Origin: Kiritimatiellia bacterium
GTDB lineage: Bacteria; Verrucomicrobiota; Kiritimatiellia; UBA8416; SLMC01
Length of the DNA stretch: 6,922 nucleotides
Assembly (NCBI GenBank): GCA_007133745.1
Contig: SLMC01000194.1
Span: 1 to 6,922, forward strand
Direction: 5' to 3'
Shown here: positions 1-6,100 of the stretch, piece after piece
How the letters are laid out: each line of letters begins with the position of its first letter
How positions within the stretch are numbered: position 1 is the stretch's first letter
Translations under genes and position numbers: made by a program
Notes under the pieces: generated by a model
The model's input: the letters and a program-made list of their open reading frames with translations, nothing else
What the model was told of the DNA's origin: nothing
The model's database searches: none

Positions 1-470
1 ATCTCGGCTTTGGAGTAAGCGCCGCGGCGAATGCCGAAATACGGCTCGCCGGGGAGCCGGTAGGTATCTTCCGTGTAGAGCATGACTTTATTGTAGCCCA
101 GCAGGGCCAGACGCCGAAACCATGTGCGCAGATGCTCGGGCGTCATAACGGCGTTACGCGAGCAATCCAGCATGATGCCCAGCGAAGAAAACCGCGTCGA
201 TTCCCGAATCGAACCGCGCGGGCCTTCCGGCAGCCCGGCCAGCAAGGCGCCGATCGCCCGACCCGCCTGGGCGGGGCTGCTGTAGCGGATAACGGCCCCG
301 CACTTGTCGCGAGTGACTTCGCACAGGCCCGCTTCTTCAGCCGGAACAAAGCGAAGCGGCAAACCGCGGCCCGCCCCCTCGGTCAAAGGGACGGCTTCAG
401 CAAGGGTTCTGAGCATGGGTCTCAAATTCGCAGGCGTATCTTTCGGGGTCCATTGAAGTTTTGTCGGCAT
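1..470 (-). CDS. Family 20 glycoside hydrolase (beta-N-acetylhexosaminidase-like), N-terminal part; gene runs off the left edge
   Basis: Reading leftwards from the ATG at 470-468 gives 156 uninterrupted codons to the window edge. Residues 1-90 form a variable N-terminal domain; its part around residues 50-80 fits the small alpha/beta domain that precedes the barrel in GH20 enzymes. From about residue 95 the protein enters the catalytic (beta/alpha)8 barrel: the stretch LGIMLDCSRNAV (97-108), then a helix with LALLGYNKVMLYTEDTY (121-137) and GEPYFG (141-146), is typical of GH20 exo-hexosaminidases. Members remove terminal N-acetylhexosamine residues from glycans by substrate-assisted catalysis. 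The catalytic Asp-Glu pair lies further downstream and cannot be checked here. No signal peptide is visible at this start (MPTKLQWTPK), so a cytoplasmic enzyme is likely if the start is right. An AAGGAG ribosome-binding site 6 bases upstream supports it. The gene lies 108 bases after the helix-turn-helix-like gene in the same direction. Family assignment is fairly sure; substrate is unknown. Confidence 0.85.
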   Translation of the reverse strand, partial: MPTKLQWTPKDTPANLRPMLRTLAEAVPLTEGAGRGLPLRFVPAEEAGLCEVTRDKCGAVIRYSSPAQAGRAIGALLAGLPEGPRGSIRESTRFSSLGIMLDCSRNAVMTPEHLRTWFRRLALLGYNKVMLYTEDTYRLPGEPYFGIRRGAYSKAE

Positions 471-476
471 CGCGAT

Positions 477-482
477 CTCCTT
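477..482 (-). promoter_or_regulatory. Ribosome-binding site of the GH20 gene
   Basis: AAGGAG on the minus strand, 6 bases before the ATG at 470. It is one of the two strongest Shine-Dalgarno sequences in the window and fixes the start of the hydrolase. Confidence 0.8.
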
Positions 483-578
483 ATTGTTGTGCAGAAACTC
501 CTGTCCAAACATAAGCGACACGCGAACAGTTTCATTGTTCTCCGGAAAAAGCGAGTTTAAAATTCGGAAACGCCCGAC

Positions 579-815
579 TTAATAGTTGAACAGTTCATCC
601 ATGGCGTAGACCTTGTCCGTCGCACGGGTCAGCGCATCGCGAATCTTGGATTTCATGTTGGGCGTTAACCGTCTGCCCTTGCAGGCCCGTGCGACCATCT
701 TATGGGTGATGTGCCCCGTTGAAATCTTAACCAGATCGTGCGACTTGAGCGCGTTGTCCGCCATGATTCGCGCGATAGGTTGCTCGCCAAGGTTCCGCTC
801 AATAGCGCCTTTCAT
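579..815 (-). CDS. Small helix-turn-helix-like protein of unnamed family (78 aa)
   Basis: A 78-residue basic protein. Predicted helices fall at about residues 12-23 (PIARIMADNALK), 25-31 (SHDLVKIS region), 35-47 (ITHKMVARACKG) and 53-66 (NMKSKIRDALTR). This four-helix spacing resembles lambda-repressor/Cro-type DNA-binding domains, with the THKMVARACKGRRL segment as candidate recognition helix and basic loop. The segment GRRLTPNM and the C-terminal end DELFNY match my memory of a small conserved hypothetical family in PVC bacteria, but I cannot name it. The start at 815 is preceded by AGGAAGGA about 11 bases upstream, a longer spacing than usual. There is no signal peptide or membrane segment, so it should be cytoplasmic. 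It precedes the GH20 gene by 108 bases and could regulate it or itself; that is inference from position only. The gene is likely real; DNA binding is plausible but unproven. Confidence 0.75.
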   Translation of the reverse strand: MKGAIERNLGEQPIARIMADNALKSHDLVKISTGHITHKMVARACKGRRLTPNMKSKIRDALTRATDKVYAMDELFNY

Positions 816-944
816 ATTCTTGCTCGTCCTTCCTCAACGTTCAGAATAGAGTCCTTGAAAACAGTCCATCGCTGTCGCTCAAGCGGGTCGCGTAAGTGAA
901 TCCGGGTAAGGGTGGCGGTGAAATGTGCGCTTAAGAAAGCGATC

Positions 945-978
945 AAGTGTTCGGAGCGCCAAAGGCGCTCCTACACTT
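945..978. repeat. REP-like palindrome, possible terminator of the 76-residue gene
   Basis: Two nested stems form one hairpin. The inner stem is a perfect 8-bp pair, GGAGCGCC (953-960) and GGCGCTCC (964-971), around an AAA loop. The outer stem is a perfect 6-bp pair, AAGTGT (945-950) and ACACTT (973-978), separated from the inner by a small internal loop (TC against T). It lies 101 bases past the stop of the 76-residue gene. In that transcript it could terminate or protect the 3' end, but no clean U-tract follows, so a repetitive extragenic palindrome is the better description. Confidence 0.75.
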
Positions 979-1015
979 TCTCGTACACTTGCTCGCACAC
1001 TTAGTCTCCACACTT
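973..1015. repeat. Four ACACTT units at 12-13 base spacing
   Basis: ACACTT starts at 973, 985, 997 and 1010, giving periods of 12, 12 and 13 bases. The units follow a rough consensus ACACTT-N-CTCG-N. The first copy doubles as the outer right arm of the adjacent palindrome; the single inverted copy at 945 is the left arm. Intergenic, with no evident coding role. Confidence 0.75.
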
Positions 1016-1078
1016 CATCGGATACCCTTAGCCGACCCGCTTCGTCGATCTTAATCTTCTTTGCGAACAACGGGCATA

Positions 1079-1309
1079 TCAGGGCGTCTCGACGGTTTGA
1101 CGGCGGGCCTGCTGCTCGCCGATGTCCCGGATTTTTTCCTTGGTGTCAATAAACGCGCGCACGGCGGTGCGTCCGGTCGCCCCGTCGATCGCCTGTTGCG
1201 CGGTCGAGGGCGGTCGGCTTTCGTCGCGCGGACGCTTGAAGCGAGTCCAACCGTAAGCCGCCGCCGCGATCAGCCCGCATAGCGCCAGAATTTTCAAAAC
1301 GGTGTTCAT
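1079..1309 (-). CDS. Small single-pass membrane protein of unknown function (76 aa)
   Basis: The ATG at 1309 gives a 76-residue protein with a hydrophobic segment at residues 4-20 (VLKILALCGLIAAAAYG), followed by basic WTRFKRPR. This predicts a single anchor with the C-terminal part in the cytoplasm by the positive-inside rule. Residues 35-70 form a charged, probably helical tail with AIDGATGRTAV and KEKIRDIGEQQARRQ. I recognise no named family. The open frame extends upstream to 1435, but that extension crosses the octamer repeats and puts about 40 implausible residues before the membrane segment, so the internal ATG is preferred. Only a weak AGG lies about 9 bases upstream. Cys11 is preceded by Leu, not Gly or Ala, so it is not a good lipobox. 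Repeat-rich spacers flank it on both sides, so it may be a stand-alone gene. Confidence 0.65.
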   Translation of the reverse strand: MNTVLKILALCGLIAAAAYGWTRFKRPRDESRPPSTAQQAIDGATGRTAVRAFIDTKEKIRDIGEQQARRQTVETP

Positions 1310-1356
1310 AAAAGGATACCTGCAAAGGCGTATAAGTTGTTCGAAGAGGCAACAAG

Positions 1357-1372
1357 GCGGGCTGTCGCCCGC
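1357..1372. repeat. Perfect 6-bp GC hairpin
   Basis: GCGGGC (1357-1362), loop TGTC, GCCCGC (1367-1372). It could act as a 3' stem for the gltX transcript, about 120 bases past its stop, but no U-tract follows in either direction. It sits 8 bases from the octamer array, mirroring the arrangement at 945-1015. Confidence 0.7.
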
Positions 1373-1380
1373 AACCCAAG

Positions 1381-1443
1381 TGTGTGGGTATGTGGGTTTG
1401 GGAGTATGTGAGTTTTCACCCGCACACTCACGCACTCACAAAC
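1381..1443. repeat. Mirrored octamer-repeat array forming a large imperfect hairpin
   Basis: On the plus strand, degenerate octamers of the type TGTGTGGG, TATGTGGG, TTTGGGAG, TATGTGAG are followed after TTTTCACC by octamers of complementary character (CGCACACT, CACGCACT, CACAAACA). The arms 1396-1412 and 1427-1443 are inverted copies matching at 14 of 17 positions, with a 14-base loop (1413-1426). Purine-rich GT units on one side and pyrimidine-rich CA units on the other suggest an inverted duplication of a short-period repeat. Non-coding. Confidence 0.75.
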
Positions 1444-1488
1444 AATCACGCCTCCTATTTCTTGTTTTTTCGGCATGACGGCGTGATT
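1444..1488. repeat. 9-bp perfect inverted repeat just after gltX
   Basis: AATCACGCC (1444-1452) and GGCGTGATT (1480-1488) are exact reverse complements with a 27-base AT-rich loop between them. The nearer arm starts 7 bases beyond the gltX stop codon. The long loop and absence of a following U-tract argue against a standard intrinsic terminator; it could be a protein-binding site or chance. Confidence 0.5.
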
Positions 1489-1494
1489 AAGGCG

Positions 1495-2799
1495 CTAACC
1501 GCACAACGTGTTCGCCGCATGACGCAGGCGAACCAGCGTCCGTTCCCGGCCAAGCAGCGCGAGCGTCTCGTAGAGTCCGGCGCCGGTGGCTGTGCCGGTG
1601 GTCGCAACCCGTATGGCGAAATTCAGCTTGCCCTCGCGAATGCCTTCCGCCCGTTCGACCTCGCGAATGCTCCGCTCGATGCTCGCTTCGTCGAACGAGC
1701 CTCGCTCCAGTTCGCACACAAGCCGGGTCAACGCCGCCTGAACGCCGTCCTTTTTCAGGCCTTTGCGTACCGCCTTCTCGTCGTCGTAGTCGGGCATGTC
1801 TGAAAAGAAGTATTTCCATTCCTCGGCCTGCGCAATCAGCTTGGTGCGGGACTGCATCAGTTGACAGACTCGCTCGAAATCGGCATCCGAGACCTGAGCG
1901 CCCCACGGACAGGCCGCCAGAACGCGGCGAGCCCGGGCCATAAAATCGGACGCCGGCAAATCGGCCATGTACAGTCCGTTCAGATGCAGCAGTTTCTGAA
2001 GATCCATCTGTGCGGGACTGTTCTTGACCCGCTCCAGCGTAAAGGCTTCGACCATCTCCTCGCGCGTCATTTTTTCGCGGTCGTCGCCCGGCGACCAGCC
2101 CAGCAGAGCCAAGTAGTTGAACAGCGCCTGCGACAGGAAACCCTTGGCCCGGAAATCCCCGACAAAGGCGTCGCCATCGCGTTTGGAATAGGGTTTGCCT
2201 GCCTGATTGACAATCATGGGGAAATGCGCGTAACGGGGCGGCTCGGCGCCGAGCGCGCGGAACAGGGCGACATGGCGATAGGTGTTTTCGATGTGATCGT
2301 CGCCGCGCAGCACGTGCGATATGTTCATGGCGATATCGTCCACGACATTGGCCAGATGAAAAACCGGCGTGCCATTCGAGCGCACAATGACGAAATCGGA
2401 CGTATCCTCTTTTTTCTTGCGCAGCTCGCCCTTGAGTTCGTCGTAAAAAACCATGTCTTCGTCGGGCATCTTGAAGACGACGCATTCGCCTTTGCCGCCT
2501 TTGTCCTCGCGGACGGCGACGCCGTCCGCCAGCAGCTTGTCCGCCGCCGCCAAGTGCGCATCGGTACGGGCCGACTGATAGACAGGCGACTCGTCCCAGT
2601 CCAGCCCGAGCCAGCGCATGGCATCGAGCAAGGTTTCAATAGCTTCGGGCGTGGACCGTTCGCGATCGGTATCCTCGATGCGCAGCAGAAACTCGCCGCC
2701 TTCGTGACGGGCGTACAGCCAATTGAACAGGGCCACGCGTATGTTGCCGATATGGACATGGCCCGTGGGACTGGGCGCAAAACGAACACGCGGAGCCAT
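1495..2799 (-). CDS. gltX: Glutamyl-tRNA synthetase, compact form (434 aa)
   Basis: Class I aminoacyl-tRNA synthetase that charges tRNA-Glu with glutamate using ATP in the cytoplasm. The N-terminal Rossmann fold begins with RFAPSPTGHVHIGN (residues 6-19), where HIGN is the HIGH-equivalent ATP site. LLRIEDTDRERS (38-49) binds glutamate and is highly typical of the family. HVLRGDDHIENT (162-173) and the KMSKS-equivalent KPYSKRDGD (202-210) follow. The C-terminal anticodon-binding part ends with GTATGAGLYETLALLGRERTL (402-422), as expected. At 434 residues it is shorter than the usual 460-490. Residues 90-110 pass directly from LLADGVA to ECVVFKMP, so the Cys-rich insert (CFCTPEEL type) found in many bacterial GluRS is missing. 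A non-discriminating enzyme that also charges tRNA-Gln is possible but not decidable here. The start lies 3 bases after the lipoprotein stop; AAGGAAG 11 bases upstream sits inside that gene, favouring translational coupling. Confidence 0.96.
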   Translation of the reverse strand: MAPRVRFAPSPTGHVHIGNIRVALFNWLYARHEGGEFLLRIEDTDRERSTPEAIETLLDAMRWLGLDWDESPVYQSARTDAHLAAADKLLADGVAVREDKGGKGECVVFKMPDEDMVFYDELKGELRKKKEDTSDFVIVRSNGTPVFHLANVVDDIAMNISHVLRGDDHIENTYRHVALFRALGAEPPRYAHFPMIVNQAGKPYSKRDGDAFVGDFRAKGFLSQALFNYLALLGWSPGDDREKMTREEMVEAFTLERVKNSPAQMDLQKLLHLNGLYMADLPASDFMARARRVLAACPWGAQVSDADFERVCQLMQSRTKLIAQAEEWKYFFSDMPDYDDEKAVRKGLKKDGVQAALTRLVCELERGSFDEASIERSIREVERAEGIREGKLNFAIRVATTGTATGAGLYETLALLGRERTLVRLRHAANTLCG

Positions 2800-2802
2800 G
2801 GC

Positions 2803-3129
2803 TCAATGATCTTCCTTGAGGACGACCTTAACCCGGCTTTCGTTGGCCCGGCTGGACACGGTGATCACCTGATAGCCTGGATGCGATACGACCAGGGAAA
2901 TGGGCCGGTCAAGAACAGGCACTGTGACGCTTCCGTTGACCCCTGTCGTAAGCTGTGTCACAATATCCTGTCCCTGCACATACACATGAGCGCCCTCGAC
3001 AGGACGGCCCAGCATATCGTGCACGGTGATCGTACGCGACATTTCCAGAGCGCCGCGATTGGCGCATCCCGCAACCGCCAGCAGCAAACCCGCGAACAAC
3101 ATGGCATAGAGAGACTTAGACGATATCAT
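2803..3129 (-). CDS. Small lipoprotein with carboxypeptidase-regulatory-like beta-sandwich (108 aa)
   Basis: The N-terminus is a clear lipoprotein signal: basic MISSK, hydrophobic core LYAMLFAGLLLAVA (residues 7-20) and lipobox VAGC with Cys22 as the lipidated residue. Residue 23 is Ala, not Asp, so under proteobacterial rules it would go to the outer membrane. Residues 33-105 (TITVHDMLGRPVEGAHVYVQ, then a GVNGSVTVPV strand and SLVVSHPGYQVITV) show the pattern of the carboxypeptidase D regulatory-like / transthyretin-like fold: G-PV-GA-V, a turn with NG, and HPGY. Such domains are structural or carbohydrate-adhering and have no catalytic residues here. AAGGAG 5 bases upstream of 3129 fixes the start; the frame is open further upstream, but that part overlaps the propeller gene. 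It lies 65 bases after the propeller gene and 3 bases before gltX. Its specific role is unknown. Confidence 0.85.
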   Translation of the reverse strand: MISSKSLYAMLFAGLLLAVAGCANRGALEMSRTITVHDMLGRPVEGAHVYVQGQDIVTQLTTGVNGSVTVPVLDRPISLVVSHPGYQVITVSSRANESRVKVVLKEDH

Positions 3130-3134
3130 GACAA

Positions 3135-3140
3135 CTCCTT
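3135..3140 (-). promoter_or_regulatory. Ribosome-binding site of the lipoprotein gene
   Basis: AAGGAG on the minus strand, 5 bases before the ATG at 3129. It decides between this start and the much longer open frame upstream (to 4320), which overlaps the propeller gene. Confidence 0.8.
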
Positions 3141-3194
3141 TTTCATGGTTAGAGCCATTGCAGCAAAGAAACGCGCTTTGAGCAAGAAAAAAAA

Positions 3195-6100
3195 CTACTC
3201 CATGCGAACGGCTATTCCGGACAAGATCGGCGGACGGCTGCCGGGACGCGGTTCGAATGTCACGGAGATGCGTCCGTCCGCGTCGGGAACAATGCCGAGA
3301 AACTCCGCTGCGACGCCGAGCCCGGCGCCGTCGGCGCGCCGAGCGATGTCGAAACGGTCGGCCATGGTTCGGCCCTGAATCGCAATGTCGAAAACCCGTT
3401 CCCCCGCCGCGACGCGATCCGGCTCGGCAAAGACGAGCCGGACCGTATAGGCTGCCTGCTCGTCCCTGAACAACCCGCCCAACCGCACGGACCGGAGACC
3501 GCGCGCGCCCGACGCCGCGACCCAGTCGTGAACATTCGTTGCGGCATGAACCAGCAGGGAATGGCTGTGAAACCAGGCGGGCTCTCCGACGAACTCTACG
3601 GCCACGATCGGCGAAGGCGCGGTCACGCGAGGCACGGCCGGATAGTTGATCCAAAGCAAGCCGTCGTCCGCCATACGACCGCCCGGCCCGCCAAGATTCA
3701 GCCCAAGGCGCCGAATCGCGCCCGGTTCCGGATCGGAATACGTCGAATAGGTCCACATCTCGGCCTCCGGCATATGGGCCAACGCCAAGGAGGTCTGATG
3801 CTGATAGCTGCACGAACAGGTACGGGTGTAGTCCGGCGCGTTCAGCAGCCCGTTGGCGGGGATCAGGCTGCTTGTGCACCCGGAACGAACTCCTCCGATA
3901 TTGCCCGTGCCGCCTTCGCGCGCCAAATCGTAATAGCCCGCCGCACCGGAGCGGAACGTGACCAGATGACGCCCGACCAGTTGCGTACCGCATCCGTAGG
4001 TGCGATTGAATCGCCATGGCTCGGGCGCACCGGTCAGCGGATGCGGCGTGCTGTAGGTCTCGCCGGTCAGCAAATCGAGCGACGCTTCGTTTTGTCCTGC
4101 AATGATGCGGCGTTCGGCGTCGTGAAGGGCGACCGGACCGGTATGGCGCTCTTTGCGCCGCCACAATTCGGCGCCATCCCGTCCGCGCAGAGCAAGCAGT
4201 TGATCGCTTGGTTCGTCGCCGGGCGTGCCGCGTCCGCCGCTCCGGCCGGCTTGAACCAGCACATCGTGCTCGGCCGAATAGGAAAGCCACGTGCCGAACA
4301 CATGATCGTCGTAGCGCCATGCCGGAACGCCTGTGTCGGCGTCGAGCGCGAGAATTTCAGGGCTGGCCTTCGGCCGAATGCCGCGCCGTCGGAGCAAATA
4401 GAGAATTTCCTCCGATATGTTGTCCATGGCGAAGACGCGGTCGGCTGTCGCGGCAATGGCATTATGCCGGAATCCGTGCCGAGCCTGACGCACCCATTGA
4501 ATCGCGCCGGTTCGACGGTCGAGCGCCACGAGATATTCGCTGGATGTCGCGTTCCAGTTGCCTGCGCGGCCCGGTTGACGGTTGTCGAACATGTGCGGGT
4601 AGGCGCCCGCGATCAATAGCGGGCCCGCAACGGCGATATGGCCCCAGCGTTGTTCGCGCCCCTCTGTCGCCTGCGCTGCGTACGAACGTTTCAAACCGGC
4701 CATTGCCGCCTTCTTATTGCCTTGCGGAAGCCGGTCGCGAGTCGGCAAATCGAAGGTCGCAAGCGTTCGACCCGTCGCCATATCCAGGCGCAAACAGCGG
4801 TCTTCGTATACGACATAGACGCTGTCGGCCGTCGAAACATAGGGGCTGCCGATAAAGTTGGCTCCCGGGTGATTCGGAAAATAAACGGGCGCCGGCAGAT
4901 GTTCGTGCTCCAGGCTGGTGAAGGGCGTGCCGATCAAAGGCAATTCAACCGACCAGATTTCACGGCCTGTATATACGCAGCGGGCGGTCAGATGGTTGAG
5001 TCCGAGCATCACGAGCCGACCCTGAACGACCTGCGGAATGGGTCCGTTCATATGGCGCGGCAGTGCTTTGTCGTTGGTCGGGCCGCCGAACCAGACCAGG
5101 CCCAGCGGCGCTTTCACCAGCGCATCGGCCGCATAGGCCGAGTTCGCCGCGTTGCCGTACTGGTGCGTCCAGTCGGCCGATCCCGGCAGCGCGCCCGGCC
5201 GCTGAATCGCCAGGCCATCGTCCGCCAAAACCCAACGGCCATCGGGCGGAATCCCCGCGTCCGCCGCTTCGGCCAGCGTCGCCAACACCTTCCGATCGGA
5301 GGTGCACAGCATGGCACGCCCGCCATAGGGCCGCAAAACACGATACAAAGATCGCATGCATGCCGCATGCGCGCGCAACCCGGCCGCCTCGGGATCTTCG
5401 GAGACGATCACATCGGCAATATAGGGCGGGAGCCGAACGGAAAGCGCATCGCCGACATGCAGCGCGACGCGACGTCCGTAGAATCCCGTCTTCGCATAGC
5501 GCTCGCGGAAACGGGCCACGACCGCTTCGTCCGGATCGTACGCCGTCACATGCAAATCCGTGCGGGCCAGAAGCGTGTCCAGCAATCCGCCCGATCCTAT
5601 GCCGAACATCAAGGCGCTCCCGTCGCTTTGACCGGATTCGATCAAAGCATCGGCGGCGTCGGTCCAGCGCGGATCGAGCGCCCAAGGCTCGGCGCCGGAC
5701 GGATACGCGCGCACGATCGGCCGGCGCTGTTCCGCGCCGAAACAATGGATGCGGCCGCTCTCGGTCACGACCAGCAGACGCCCGCTCGCCGCCAGCATGC
5801 GAAAGACCGGGCCGTCCACCTTCGCGTCCCAAACCGGTGTTACAAGAGGGCCGGGGTCCACACCCAGTTTCAACGCGAAAACACGACCGCCGTATCCGCT
5901 GCCAAACAAGGTCCGATCCGCCAGCAGATGCAAGCGGTCGAGATCCTGCACGATCTCGGAAACCCTGCGTTCGTCGCCGCTCTTGTCGGATGACCAAACA
6001 AAAACGCGTTCGTTTTCCACGCCGAAAAATCCGCCGTCGGTCAAAACGTCCGCGTCCAACATCCGGAGCGGCGATCCGTCCGCCAGATCGTAAAGCCGAT

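Larger units (their letters stand above)
816..1078. other. Intergenic spacer with palindrome and ACACTT array
   Basis: This 263-base spacer separates the 76-residue gene from the helix-turn-helix-like gene. It holds the palindrome at 945-978, the four-copy ACACTT array at 973-1015 and a small 5-bp hairpin (CGCTT, loop AAGA, AAGCG) at 928-941. A 63-codon TTG-initiated open frame on the minus strand (1070-879) reads through the repeats and is judged non-coding. I see no convincing sigma-70-type promoter. Confidence 0.6.
1310..1494. other. Intergenic spacer downstream of gltX
   Basis: This 185-base spacer holds three structured elements: a GC-rich hairpin (1357-1372), an octamer-repeat array with a large imperfect hairpin (1381-1443) and a 9-bp inverted repeat (1444-1488). 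A 56-codon minus-strand frame (1476-1306) runs through all of them without a ribosome-binding site and is rejected as a gene. The promoter of the 76-residue gene should be here, but no pair of boxes with normal spacing stands out. Confidence 0.6.

Noticed and set aside
879..1070. 63-codon TTG-initiated minus-strand frame
   Set aside because: Much of its middle is the translated ACACTT array and palindrome, with a repetitive peptide (LSVRASVRESV). It has no convincing start signal.
1297..1309. Lipobox at Cys11 of the 76-residue protein
   Set aside because: The residue before Cys is Leu and the n-region and core are too short, so a plain membrane anchor fits better.
1337..1355. TTGTT / AACAA inverted pair upstream of the 76-residue gene
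   Set aside because: Only 5 bp with a 9-base spacer and AT-only composition on the arms apart from one base; expected by chance.
1306..1476. 56-codon minus-strand frame ending on the ATG of the 76-residue gene (TTATGA overlap)
   Set aside because: It has no ribosome-binding site and its sequence is entirely the translation of the octamer array and GC hairpin.
3126..3158. Ten-residue leader peptide frame whose TGA overlaps the lipoprotein ATG
   Set aside because: It contains the lipoprotein's own Shine-Dalgarno sequence and has none of its own, and no attenuator structure follows. Probably chance.
3148..3183. Possible promoter before the lipoprotein gene (TTGCTC, 17 bases, TGCAAT)
   Set aside because: The -35-like box matches only 3 of 6 and the -10-like box 4 of 6 consensus bases. 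Such matches are common by chance and sigma-70 preferences of this lineage are not known to me.
1861..3378. 505-codon plus-strand open frame
   Set aside because: It lies antisense to gltX and the lipoprotein, whose proteins are recognisable. Its translation shows no known motif and looks like a mirror of GC-rich coding sequence.
3130..4320. Extension of the lipoprotein frame upstream to give 505 residues
   Set aside because: The extension overlaps the propeller gene in another frame. A strong AAGGAG and a complete lipoprotein signal mark the start at 3129.
3528..5993. Two long plus-strand open frames (3528-4619 and 4638-5993)
   Set aside because: Both are antisense to the propeller gene, with compositions typical of shadow frames (rich in R, A, G, Q) and no recognisable domain.
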